From Thraustochytrium sp. TN22 (taxonomy: Eukaryota; Sar; Bigyra; Thraustochytrida; Thraustochytriidae), in NCBI GenBank assembly GCA_013306675.1, contig JABLUY010000002.1, forward strand, positions 1 through 64,000: 64,000 nucleotides of DNA, read 5' to 3'. The translations under genes were made by a program, and so were the position numbers. Within the stretch, counting starts at the first letter, position 1, and every line of letters begins with the position of its first letter. Positions 20,113 through 29,473 of this stretch are shown in pieces. The notes beneath the pieces are model-generated. The model did no database searches, was not told where the DNA came from, and saw only the letters and a list, made by a program, of their open reading frames with translations.

Positions 20113-22295
20113 CCTACGACGCGCGAGCGAGCGCGGTGCTCTGCTCCGGAGCGGAGTTTGGGCGCTGGCACGGCCTGGCGCGCGTGCCTGTGTGTGCACG
20201 TGTGTTCGAGTCCTCGTTGTCAAACTTGAAGTAAGGCCCGGCGGCGCCGCGGCCGGCCCGGGCCGCCGGGCCCATCATCCAGTGCATCCACTGCCAGTGG
20301 CGGCAGGACGTGTCAGCATGGGCGTTCTTTCTAAGCATTGTTCACCATCACATCGCCCACGTATGCGTGCGTGCTTTGTCGGTCGCGCTGCCAGGCCCGG
20401 TCCGAACGGGGTCATGTTTGTCCATTGTCCACGAAGAACTTGAACCGCCTTGAGGTCCGAGTGCCGAGCTCGAGCTCGAGTCCGAGCCGCAGTCAAAGTC
20501 TGCTGACTTGTGCGCTTTGGAAAATTACCGTGACGGGCAGGGTAGAGGGTGGTACATGAGCCACGCCACTTTGCATCGGGTGAGACAGCAGTCCCACGAG
20601 GCCTCACCAGAAGATTATGTCGTCCTTGGGTCGTAGAACAGCCCGGCCTCGGCACACGGGCGCGTGCTCTTTTCGTGGCGACGGCCGCGCGATCACAACA
20701 TCCGTCACGGCGTCCACGCGAACTCTTCACCGTCGCATGGTACTGGCAAGGGGTACCACCATCAGAGCTCCTGGCAAGGGGTACCACCATCAGAGCTCCG
20801 CCCGCCGGCACGCCACGCAGACGCAGGAATACGCGCAGCAAGTTGACGACAGCGATGAGCGGTGGCGGCGCCGCCGCGAGAGGCTGGTGCTCCGACGCGC
20901 GGTTCTACGGCGTGGCCTTATGTATGCAGTCGGTGGGCGACTGGTCGTGGCGACTCGCGGCCAGCAAAGCCTGCTGATCCTTGCATTTGCAGTGGAGGTG
21001 CCGCTGCTACTGGCTGACTCGGGCACGACGGCGCGTGGCCGGCGCGTGGCTCATCTCGCCCTCCCAGCAGAAGCAATGGGTGGACCGTGGGCGCTTCGGC
21101 GAGCCCGGCGCCGGCGCGTGGCCAGCTACGTGTCCGCCAGGGTGTGCTGGCCGTGGCACGGTGGGCGCACTGTAGCTAACTTAACTTACTCTTAGGCCTA
21201 CTAGCTCTCCGGCTCGACTCGTGTTCGTGAACGCGAGTGGAGAGGAGAGCTCTAGCTAGCGAAGTTTGTTTGTAAAACTTACACAACGCGTCGCAAGCAC
21301 TGCCTGCGAGTGGCTGCTCCCCCGCTCGGCGCCTGCCTCTCAGCCTGTGTGTGGCCCGTGTGTGCGTGCAGCTGCGCGTGGCAACTTGCGCAGCTCGCGA
21401 GACCGCAGCCTGCTGCTGCTAGCCCAATCTAACCAAGGCGTGCACTGCACTGCCCAGCGCTGGCGCGTGGCCTGCGCGGGCGTCGCTCGCAAGCCTGGCC
21501 TGGCCTACCAGTGATGGGCCGGCCCAGCCTCGCTCTCAGTATCTTTGCAGCAGCAAACTGCCTGCGAAAGACCGGCCACGCAGGAAGAAGCACGACTTGA
21601 GTCGGCCTCCGCCTGCCTGCCTGCTCGCCAGTGGCCCCGGCCAGCCTAGCTCGATCGATCGTCCGAGACGGTCTGCCAGCCAGGCGGCCCAGGCCAACTC
21701 GGACGCGGGCTGCGGCAGCAGCCTGCCTGTGCTGCACTGCAGCTAGCTGCAGCCAGACCTGGCCGGCCGGCTCGTCCCATCGGTCGCAACGAGCGTCGAG
21801 ACGACGAGCCTCGGCGAGTGCGCGCGTTCTGCTCCTGCTTGGCTTGAGCCTTCCAAGTCCTGCCAGCGGCAGCAGAGCCTGAGGAAGAACTACTCCGAGT
21901 CCGAGTCGCTCGCCAGCCGCGGATCCGCGGCCGATCGCGGGCTGCCAGTGCCAGTGGCCGGCGGCGGCGATCCCGGCTGCGCGCAGTGCGCGAGCCGAGA
22001 CCCCGCCTCCTCCCGCTTCGTGAGCTTTCTCCTCATCATTCACTGTCTGATCAGGCTCGCCTTCCTCTCGGTCAGGGAGACTCGGAGAGCCTCCACGTCG
22101 AGGTCCTCGCCGCGACGCCGCCGCCGCATACCTCGAACTCGGCGGGCGGCGGCGCGCGCGGCGGCGGCGGCGGCGCGGCGGCGGCGCGGCGGCGGCGGTC
22201 GCGGCGGCGGTCGCGGCGGCGGCGGCGGCGGCGGCGCGACGAGCTCGGGGGCGGCGCCGCGCAGCGGGCCGCGGGCGAGTGGGGCGTCGCGTGGC
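20113..22295. other. Long intergenic region
   Basis: About 2.2 kb with no supported gene. It includes a 28-bp tandem pair at 20743-20798, GAGCTC/GAGTCC words near 20465-20500, a short (CCTG)n run at about 21609-21627 and CGG-rich sequence from 22130 to 22260 upstream of the next start. The open frames here are Arg/Ala/Pro-rich on both strands and show no domain. Confidence 0.5.
20743..20798. repeat. Perfect tandem pair of a 28-bp unit
   Basis: The unit starting CTGGCAAGGGGTACCACC occurs at 20743 and 20771, directly abutting and identical. It contains a GGTACC palindrome. Confidence 0.9.
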
Positions 22296-22449
22296 ATGGG
22301 CGCGTGCCAGACGCGTGACATGGCATACATGCTGGCGGGCGGGCGGGCGACGGGCGAGTGGCAACAAGCGGCCGAGGCGGCGGCGCGCGCGCGCAAGATC
22401 CGCGCGGCGCGGCCACCGCCCACGCCGCAGCAGGAGGTGCAGCGGCAGC

Positions 22450-22481
<32 letters not shown>

Positions 22482-23186
22482 GAGCAGCAAGAGGCGGAGC
22501 CGCGGCAGCCGCAGCAGCCGCGGCGCGAGGAACGGCCGCGGCGGCGCAGCGGGTCGCCGCAGGCCGAGTGGAGGCGCCAGTTCGCCAAGGATGAGGTGTT
22601 CCACTTCGCTTCGCACACGGAGCTGTTCCTGGCACGCTGCGAGAGCGACGGGGTGACTCCCAGCGAGGAGGATCTCGCGTACCAGGCGGAGAACGATATC
22701 CGTCTACGCGCGGTCTTTGACGGCGAGACGCGCACGGTGAAGCGGAACCCGCGCAACTGGGTGGAGCTCTTTCTGCTCTTCTCGCTCCGCGCCGGGGAAG
22801 TGGTGGCCCGGGTGGACCACCACCGCGAAGTGTATGCCGATCTGGATCACCTGGTAAAATACGTTGGGACGAGCGGCCGCCTGCACAGCTTCCGCGAGGC
22901 GCTGCACTCGGAGCGGCTGTGCGTGCCGGAGGTGGTCGAGTCCAAGGCGCCCCACTTCGACGAGGTGCTTCCGGACGGCACGCGCATCTACTTTATAGCG
23001 CCGGGCCTCGAATCGCTTCGCGACGAGCTACGCGCGCAGATGAGCGCCTCGCATGTGCTGCAGCCCATTCGGGACGGCCCGGGCACCGCGCAGGACAAGA
23101 TCATCCTGCAGAACATTTGGAAGCTGAACCGCGTCGCCAAAACGCTGTTCATTCCCTGGATTGACATCGTCAATGACTATTGCTGA
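22296..23186 (+). CDS. Unrecognised protein with N-myristoylation-type start
   Basis: 296 residues. The N-terminus is MGACQTR: Gly2 with Thr6 fits an N-myristoylation signal, and Cys4 could be palmitoylated. A Gln/Arg-rich tract (a CAG run, about 45-90) follows, then a folded-looking domain at about 95-296. It contains KDEVFHFASHTELFLARC, RNPRNWVELFLLFSL and TRIYFIAPGLESL, and ends KTLFIPWIDIVNDYC. I do not recognise the family. The ATG at 22296 is chosen because everything upstream in frame is CGG-encoded low complexity. A membrane-anchored signalling or trafficking adaptor is possible but unproven. It converges with the next gene, 83 bp between stops. Confidence 0.6.
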
Positions 23187-23269
23187 CCCCTATCATACGA
23201 GATTGTACACTTTTATCACTTTGGCTTTCGCGCGCGCCCGCCAACCAACAATGGCTGTTTGTTGGCAGG

Positions 23270-24295
23270 TCAGTGGTAGCGCTTGGCGCGCAAGTAGCGC
23301 AGGTACAGCGGCTCCTCGGCGGGCAGTCCTGCCTCCGGCCCGCCGGCAGATTCGGAGGGGGGCGCCAGGAAGCCGTTCTCATCCTCGCAAACCTGGCTGG
23401 CCACTCCGCTTCCTCCGCCGAGGCCGGTGAGCGAAGGCCGGTCCAAGGCGAGCTCCCAGCTGCGCTGGAGAGGAATCGGAAAGTGTGGAAACTCGCGCTC
23501 GAGGCGGTGGCGCATCTCCACCTCGCGGTCGAAGGACGCCTTCGCCTGCGAGTGGACGCGCTCCGTGAGCTCGCGAATATCCAGGTTCCGTCTTGCCGCC
23601 TGCCGCCGCCGTTCAATGTCCTTGCAGATTGAAGTCACGGTGCGAGATCGCACACGCAGCTCTGCGTCCACACTCAGACCGCCGACGGCCGCCGAAGATG
23701 CCAGCCGACCGAGTGGGCTCCTCCACATGTCCTCGCCGCGCTCGTCTCCGCCGGGACGGCCCCTCGCTTTGGCCTCGCGCCGCAATGAGTGCGAGGCCGA
23801 TGTCGGTGACGGGCCGAGCCGCGGCTCCGGCGTCACGCAGCGCAAAGGCAACGCTGCGCGAGGTTGCAGCGCTGCCTCGCTCCGGTTCCCGGCGCGGCTG
23901 ATAGGTCGAGGCGGCAGCTCGTCGCTCGGACAGTGCGCGGCTTCGGGCAGGAAACTCCGGTCCAGCCTGTACGCGGGGTTGACGAAGTCCAGAAGGGGCG
24001 CGAGCCGGGCGCGCGACGGCGTCTCGCTGGCCTCGCCGTGAGTCGCTTGGAGGGGTCGCGCGCTCACCTGCATGCCTGGCGTCGCGGCGAGGTCCGCTGC
24101 AGCGCCGTGCAGCGCATCCTTGGCCGCAGTGCCGCGCGACGCCGGTCTCCTGCGCGACATCGTTGTCGTCGGCGACGATGGCGCCGACACGCCCTTGCCC
24201 AGCGTGTTCCGCTTGCGCGGCGCGTTCGAGGTCTCCCAGAACGAGGAGACACCCGCCGACGCCGGCCGCGACCCGCTCTCAGGTCGCGCCTCCAT
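23270..24295 (-). CDS. Unrecognised Ser/Pro/Arg-rich protein
   Basis: 341 residues. The first ~200 are disordered (Ser, Pro, Arg, Ala). From about 210 there is a helical, charged segment (RTVTSICKDIERRRQAARR, then ELTERVHSQAKASFDREVE). The protein ends EEPLYLRYLRAKRYH. No catalytic or membrane domain is visible. The ATG at 24295 begins MEARPESGSRPASAG; the frame extends upstream without stronger signals. The helical segment suits a cytoskeletal or scaffold role, but that is only a guess from composition. Confidence 0.5.
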   Translation of the reverse strand: MEARPESGSRPASAGVSSFWETSNAPRKRNTLGKGVSAPSSPTTTMSRRRPASRGTAAKDALHGAAADLAATPGMQVSARPLQATHGEASETPSRARLAPLLDFVNPAYRLDRSFLPEAAHCPSDELPPRPISRAGNRSEAALQPRAALPLRCVTPEPRLGPSPTSASHSLRREAKARGRPGGDERGEDMWRSPLGRLASSAAVGGLSVDAELRVRSRTVTSICKDIERRRQAARRNLDIRELTERVHSQAKASFDREVEMRHRLEREFPHFPIPLQRSWELALDRPSLTGLGGGSGVASQVCEDENGFLAPPSESAGGPEAGLPAEEPLYLRYLRAKRYH

Positions 24296-24750
24296 CGTCC
24301 TCGTGCTCTCCAAGCCAGGCTCGGAATTGCCCACGCCGCGCTGCGCTCGACGCACGCGCTGTCGTTTGGCTTGTCGCCACCTGCTGTTTGTTATTGCTGT
24401 CGCGCCCCAGGAGCTATGGGCATCGCCATAAAGAGTTCTCGCGGCAGGACAAATCACCCTCGCCTGCTCTGATCTGCTATACTAAGCCTAGAGTGGCACC
24501 TCCGCACTTGCGCGCTGCACCGCCGACCCGGCCGGGCCCAGGCCCGTGCAGTGGCGCTGCAAGTTGAACGCGGCAAAGGTGGGCACTGACCGGACAAATA
24601 GACCACATGAGACTTGCTTGGGCCAGGACTCCGAGCCTGCCTCAAGGTCGAGCGAGACTTGGAGAGCCTGAGCTCGGCCATAACCCACTGCTACTAGCCC
24701 GTGCAGCGCGCGGCTGCCAGTGCGCTGCGCAGCTGGCTCGCGGACTCGTC
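24296..24750. other. Divergent spacer, no gene seen
   Basis: Lies between the Ser/Pro-rich gene and the DXO/RAI1 gene and should hold both promoters. No repeat or RNA gene recognised. Confidence 0.5.
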
Positions 24751-25935
24751 ATGGACGCGAAGCGGGGCCGCGAGCAGGGGCCCGCGCCGCCCTCGGGTCA
24801 CGGTCCGGGCAGCGGCACGAAGCGTGCTCGTACCGGCGCTCGCCGTGGCGAACACGGCGGCCCTGCACCATCGCCCGCGTCCTCCACCGTCCCTGCGCCG
24901 CTCGCCACACTGCAGGTGGGCGAGGAGGTGCAGCGCTTGCGCAGCGCCGAGGCCGTGGTCCTGCAACAGCCCGTCGAGGTGGCCTGCCTGACGCGAGACG
25001 CGGAGCGGCGCTGGCACTATGGTGACCGCTCCGGGTACGCGACGCTCAACGACAAGGCCGGGCGCGCTGGCGTGGACCTGAACGAGGGATTTGAGGACTT
25101 TGAGCGGCGCTGGGAGCCGCCCGTCCCAGATCCTCTGGACCACGTGCTGCGCGCGCTGCGTGCCGCGAGCTTCACGCGCAAACCGACCGTCGTGGCGTGG
25201 CGCGGGATTCTGACCAAGCTCATGTGCCTCCCTTTCTTGCGGCGTGACGAGGTGCAATTCTCCATGTGGAAGTGCGATGGCGTACTCTACCTGGCAAATC
25301 GCGAGCCGCAGTCTAAACTCGAGCAAGATCGCAGCATGACGAGCCGCGACAAGCGGTTCATGTTCTTTGGATACAAGTTTGAGGAAGTGATGACGCGCGA
25401 GCCGGGCAAGGAGGCCGAGGCGCGGCCCGTTGACCCAGCCGAATGCTACTGCCGCGTCTTCAAGACGCGCGTCGGGGCCCACCTCGTCGTGGCGGCCGCC
25501 GAGATGGACTGCGCCGACAAGCGCGGTCGCGATATTGAGCTCAAGGTAACGCGCGTGCTCGAGACCGAGGCAAACATTCGATCCTTCGAGCGCTTCAAGC
25601 TGCTCAAGTGGTACTGCCAGAGCTTCCTCTCAGGCGTCCCGTACATTCTCGTCGGCTTCCGCGACGACGCTGGCGTCATTCGCAAGACGCAGTATCTCCA
25701 GACGCTGGCCATCCCGCGCGGTCTGCGCCAAGCGCACTGGGACCCGGCGCTGGGCCTCGCCTTTCTAGACCGCGTCCTCTCGTGGCTTCTGGCCTCTGTC
25801 CCTGACTGCGCCCGCGCCTCCATCAACGCACAGCCCGTGTACTTGCTGCAGACCACGCTCACCGGGTCGCTGCAGCTCGTGCAGGTCCCGCGCGAGCCGG
25901 ACGAGGTCTTCGAAGACCTCAACATTTACCTGTAG
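24751..25935 (+). CDS. RAI1: DXO/RAI1-family decapping and 5'-3' exoribonuclease
   Basis: 394 residues. A basic, disordered N-terminus of about 50 residues precedes the DXO/RAI1 fold. Family motifs appear in order: WRGILTKLMCLPF, FSMWKCDGVLYL, MFFGYKFEEV (the Gly-x-x-x-Glu motif), AAEMDC, IELKVTRV, and KLLKWYCQSFLSGVPYILVG followed by FRDD. The acidic residues in FEE, EMD and ELK form the metal-binding site. These enzymes remove incomplete, non-canonical or NAD caps and degrade the RNA, or in yeast Rai1 activate the exonuclease Rat1 in the nucleus. DXO and Rai1 cannot be separated by sequence reading alone. The ATG at 24751 (MDAKRGRE) is the first giving a basic, nuclear-type N-terminus. Confidence 0.9.
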   Translation: MDAKRGREQGPAPPSGHGPGSGTKRARTGARRGEHGGPAPSPASSTVPAPLATLQVGEEVQRLRSAEAVVLQQPVEVACLTRDAERRWHYGDRSGYATLNDKAGRAGVDLNEGFEDFERRWEPPVPDPLDHVLRALRAASFTRKPTVVAWRGILTKLMCLPFLRRDEVQFSMWKCDGVLYLANREPQSKLEQDRSMTSRDKRFMFFGYKFEEVMTREPGKEAEARPVDPAECYCRVFKTRVGAHLVVAAAEMDCADKRGRDIELKVTRVLETEANIRSFERFKLLKWYCQSFLSGVPYILVGFRDDAGVIRKTQYLQTLAIPRGLRQAHWDPALGLAFLDRVLSWLLASVPDCARASINAQPVYLLQTTLTGSLQLVQVPREPDEVFEDLNIYL

Positions 25936-26141
25936 CCTTCCAACGAGTTGTTCAAAAGCAACACCTTACGTGCCGCTGACGCTGACTAGGCTAGACGCTC
26001 GCGGCACCTCGCAGCCTTCGCCTTGCGCGCTTCTCACAAGCTGCTTGCGCTGCAGCGCTCGCCGCAGCTGACTCATGATGTGAGCTCAGCGCTGTGCCAT
26101 CGGCGCTGCAGGTGGCCAGACCTCTTGCAGAACCGGATACG

Positions 26142-26182
<41 letters not shown>

Positions 26183-26186
26183 GCGC

Positions 26187-26228
<42 letters not shown>

Positions 26229-26455
26229 GAAGCGGCGGCAGGCACGCGGGCGCGGGCGGGCGGGTACAGCGATCAAGCGCCGCACGCAGCGGCGGGCCGC
26301 GCAAGCAGCGGGCAGGAAGCAGCCGTTCGGCTTCACACGAGCGAGCCGGCCGGCCGCCGTGCGGGTGAGCAGCAGCGGGCAGCCGCGAGCTGCAACACGA
26401 GCAATACGAGCAACAAGAGCAACAAGAGCAGCTCTACAGCGTGCAGCATAACAGG
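25936..26455. other. Spacer and 5' leader of the SM protein gene
   Basis: Apart from the GGC array at 26140-26222 no feature is seen. The last 60 bases carry repeated AGCAACAAGAGC words before the start codon. Confidence 0.5.
26140..26222. repeat. (GGC)n trinucleotide array
   Basis: About 80 bp of GGC repeats, broken by a short GCGCGCGC stretch, sits about 235 bp upstream of the SM protein start. It probably lies in the promoter or 5' leader and should be length-variable. Confidence 0.9.
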
Positions 26456-28876
26456 ATGTCGTCGAGCCAGGCGATGAAGACGTTCTCCGGGGTGGAGATG
26501 GGCTTCGGGGAATGGCGCAGCATGCGCGACATCACGCGCTCGGCGATTTTGGACGACATGCTGCGGTCGCTGAGCCGACGCAGCAAGGGGGGTGCGGCGT
26601 ACCGCGTGCTGGTTCTGGACCAGCGCGCGACGCGCGTGTTGGGCGCTGCGGTGCGCGTCTTTGATATTACGGACGCCGGCATCGCACTCGTGGAGTCCCT
26701 TGACAAGAAGCGGCAGCCATTCCCTGAGCTTGAGGCCGTGTACGTGCTGGACCCGACACAGCGGTCGGTGGAGGCGCTGTGCAACGACTTCGCCAACGCA
26801 GAGAAGCCGCAATACGGGCGCGCGCACATCTTTTTCCTGCGCACGGCGGGCGACTCGGAGATCGAGCTGATCCGCGCGCAGCCGGCCCTGACGCAGCGGC
26901 TGGGGACGCTCAGCGAGATCAACCTCAACTACATGGCAGTCCAGGAGAACGTCTTCCACTTTGACCGCCCGGCAGCCATGGTGGAGCTGTATAACGAGAG
27001 CCAAACGTACAGACTCACATGTATGAGCGACATGGCAGAGAACCTCGTGACGCTTTGCGCCACGCTGGGCGAATACCCGTTCGTGCGCTACGATGCGGAC
27101 AGCTCGCTGAGCGTGGAGCTGGCCAACACCTTCGACGAGCGGTTCAAGACCTTCGTCAAAACGAACCACGACTTTTCCTGGCGCGGCGGAGGCGCAGACG
27201 GCAACCAGGCGCTGCGAGCCACGCTCATCATCCTGGACCGTGCTGTGGATCCGGCCACGCCCCTGCTGCACTCGTTCAGCTACCAGGCGCTGGTGCACGA
27301 CCTCCTCAATGTGCACGATGGCCTGTGTCGTTACTTCAAGGGCCCCGTGGAGCAGTACACGGGCCAGGACGAGGCGCCGGACCTTGTGCTGGAGCCCATG
27401 CCGGACCCAGACTCGGAGGTGGGCGCTTGTCTGCTGAACGAGGACGACCCGCTCTGGGTGGACTTCCGGCACATGCACATTCGGCAGGTGATCGAGAACC
27501 TGAACGCGGATCTCGAGACATACACGGGCACGTCCGTGTACAAGATCAACCGCGGCGGCGGCGACACCGAGGTGAGCGTGGAGGAGCTGCAGCGCGCCGT
27601 CCGCGAGCTGCCCGAATACAAGGAGCTCATGGCCCGGCATAGTACGCACCTGCAGCTCGTGCGGCTGTGCATGCGCAAGATCACGCTGCGCAAGCTGCTC
27701 GATTTGGCGCTCCTGGAGCAGACCATGGCGACGGGCGTGAACGAGAATGCGCAGGAGGTCTCCAGCAGCGCGCTGGCCACGGACCTGATGAAGGTGGTGC
27801 GCGACCCAACCGTGGGCATTATGGAAACCGCGCGCCTGGTCGGCCTGTACATGATCACGCAGGATGGCATCCGTGAGGACGACCGCAGACACATTCTGGA
27901 GAGCGCCAACCCGCAGCTGCCACTAGCGGTGCAGACCATGTTGCTGAACCTCTCGTACCTGGGCGTGCGGCTGCAGGCGGACCCGCGCGACAAGCGCAAG
28001 GACCCGCAGCGCAAGGAGCGCATTCGCGCGGCCAAGGAGCTGGCGCAGCGCACGACGGACGCGCGTAGCCGCTTCACGCCGCGCATCGCGGAGATCGTGC
28101 GCAAGGCCTGCGAGAAGCAGCTCGCGCGAGAGGACTTCCCTTATGTCATGGACCCCCCGGCCGTGGTGGACGACGGCGCCGGGTCCTCGTCCTCGACCTT
28201 GCCGGGCCAGGGCAATGGCGCCAGCGGTGCTGCAGGCGGCGCGCTCGAGCCCAAGTCTTCGCTTGGCGCGGCCTTTGTGAGCGCCTTCCGGGGTGGCACG
28301 GGCCGCAAAAATCCGGGCAGCAGCGCCGGCGCTGGCGCCGGCGCGACGAGCGGGTCCGCTTCGCCGCCCACGCCACCCGATACCGGCAGCCTCTCGGTGC
28401 GGTCGCGACCCAACAAGAAGGACGGCGCCGCCGGCGCGCCGGCGCGCAGGAAAGAGGAGACCCAGGGCGTCTCGCTGCGGAAGGCCGCCAATGAGAAGCG
28501 CGCGCCGCGCGGCGCCCGCATCATCGTCTTCGTGGCGGGTGGGGCCACGCACAGCGAGCTCAGCGCCATCCATCGCGTCATGGCCGATGCCAATCGCGAC
28601 GTCATTGTCGGCGCTTCGCACTTGATCGACCCGGACGGCTTCGTGCAGCAGCTGCGCTTCCTCGAGCCCAACCAGGACGCTGCGTACTTTCGCGAGCTCC
28701 AGGCCTTTGAGCAGCGCAAGAAGGCTGCCATCGAGGCTAGACTCAAGCGCGAGGCCAGTCAGGCCCCTGCTGACGATGCCCTTGCGGACGGCCCGCGGCC
28801 CATTTCCCCGCGTGCCAAGGGTGACGCCAAAAAGAAGGGCGGCGGCCTCTTTGGGTGCGGCTGCCTGCGTGGTTGA
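26456..28876 (+). CDS. Sec1/Munc18 (SM) family protein
   Basis: 806 residues, against ~600 in the family. Domain 1 begins around WRSMRDITRSAILDDMLRSL, followed by VLVLDQRATRVL, AVYVLDPTQRSVEAL and FHFDRPAAMVELYN. Domain 2 carries ATLIILDRAVDPATPLLHSF, the most typical SM motif. Domain 3b appears late as ARIIVFVAGGATHSELSAIH. SM proteins clasp syntaxin-type SNAREs and promote vesicle fusion; the closest group by eye is Sec1/Munc18 of the plasma membrane. Two oddities: a Gly/Ser/Ala/Lys-rich insert at about 565-680 just before the domain 3b strand, and a C-terminal tail GGGLFGCGCLRG whose cysteines could be lipidated. The ATG at 26456 (MSSSQAMKTF) is the first in frame; 26474 is a possible alternative. 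The gene's 3' end is tandem-duplicated. Confidence 0.9.
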   Translation: MSSSQAMKTFSGVEMGFGEWRSMRDITRSAILDDMLRSLSRRSKGGAAYRVLVLDQRATRVLGAAVRVFDITDAGIALVESLDKKRQPFPELEAVYVLDPTQRSVEALCNDFANAEKPQYGRAHIFFLRTAGDSEIELIRAQPALTQRLGTLSEINLNYMAVQENVFHFDRPAAMVELYNESQTYRLTCMSDMAENLVTLCATLGEYPFVRYDADSSLSVELANTFDERFKTFVKTNHDFSWRGGGADGNQALRATLIILDRAVDPATPLLHSFSYQALVHDLLNVHDGLCRYFKGPVEQYTGQDEAPDLVLEPMPDPDSEVGACLLNEDDPLWVDFRHMHIRQVIENLNADLETYTGTSVYKINRGGGDTEVSVEELQRAVRELPEYKELMARHSTHLQLVRLCMRKITLRKLLDLALLEQTMATGVNENAQEVSSSALATDLMKVVRDPTVGIMETARLVGLYMITQDGIREDDRRHILESANPQLPLAVQTMLLNLSYLGVRLQADPRDKRKDPQRKERIRAAKELAQRTTDARSRFTPRIAEIVRKACEKQLAREDFPYVMDPPAVVDDGAGSSSSTLPGQGNGASGAAGGALEPKSSLGAAFVSAFRGGTGRKNPGSSAGAGAGATSGSASPPTPPDTGSLSVRSRPNKKDGAAGAPARRKEETQGVSLRKAANEKRAPRGARIIVFVAGGATHSELSAIHRVMADANRDVIVGASHLIDPDGFVQQLRFLEPNQDAAYFRELQAFEQRKKAAIEARLKREASQAPADDALADGPRPISPRAKGDAKKKGGGLFGCGCLRG

Positions 28877-29138
28877 CATTGGCCTCTGCGCTAAAGATTT
28901 TTGCCGGGCTTCAACTTCTTGTGCTTGCTTGCCTGCAATTTCAAGCGCGAGGCCAGTCAGGCCCCTGCTGACGATGCCCTTGCGGACGGCCCGCGGCCCA
29001 TTTCCCCGCGTGCCAAGGGTGACGCCAAAAAGAAGGGCGGCGGCCTCTTTGGGTGCGGCTGCCTGCGTGGTTGACATTGGCCTCTGCGCTAAAGATTTTT
29101 GCCGGGCTTCAACTTCTTGTGCTTGCTTGCCTGCAATT
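28743..29138 (+). repeat. Perfect tandem duplication, 2 x 198 bp, of the SM gene 3' end
   Basis: Copy 1 is 28743-28940 and copy 2 is 28941-29138, with no difference between them that I can find. Each holds the last ~44 codons, the stop and 64 bp of 3' flank. Copy 2 agrees for two further bases (TC), a microhomology fitting slippage or microhomology-mediated repair. Copy 2 is out of the gene, since copy 1 keeps the stop at 28876. The remaining spacer to 29473 has no other feature. Confidence 0.97.
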
Positions 29139-29473
29139 TCCGACCCTCGGCAGACGTCTGACTGTGAACCCTGTTGTGAATCTGATGATGGACTTGGGCT
29201 GGACGTACGTACCGCCGGGCCGTAGAACTGCAAGTCGCAGCTGGCTGCAAGCGCCTGCAAGCGCCCGCGCAAGCGCCGGCCACGGCAAGCGCCGACAAGC
29301 CAGCTTTGCCTCGGCCACCGTGCGACGACGTAGTAGCCAAGCTAGTGGGCTCCTCGCTGCTCACAGGCTCTTCTCCCGCCGCGCAACACGTTGTTGAAAG
29401 AGAAAGAAAGAACTTGGACAGCGGCACACGCATCTTCTTCTTGAAGCTCCGCGCGATCCCGCGCAGGGAAGCA

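Noticed and set aside
20205-20225. GTTCGAGTCC word as a tRNA T-arm
   Set aside because: No matching acceptor stem or A-box at the right distance on either side.
26333-27892. 519-codon open frame on the minus strand
   Set aside because: Antisense of the SM protein gene, no family features.
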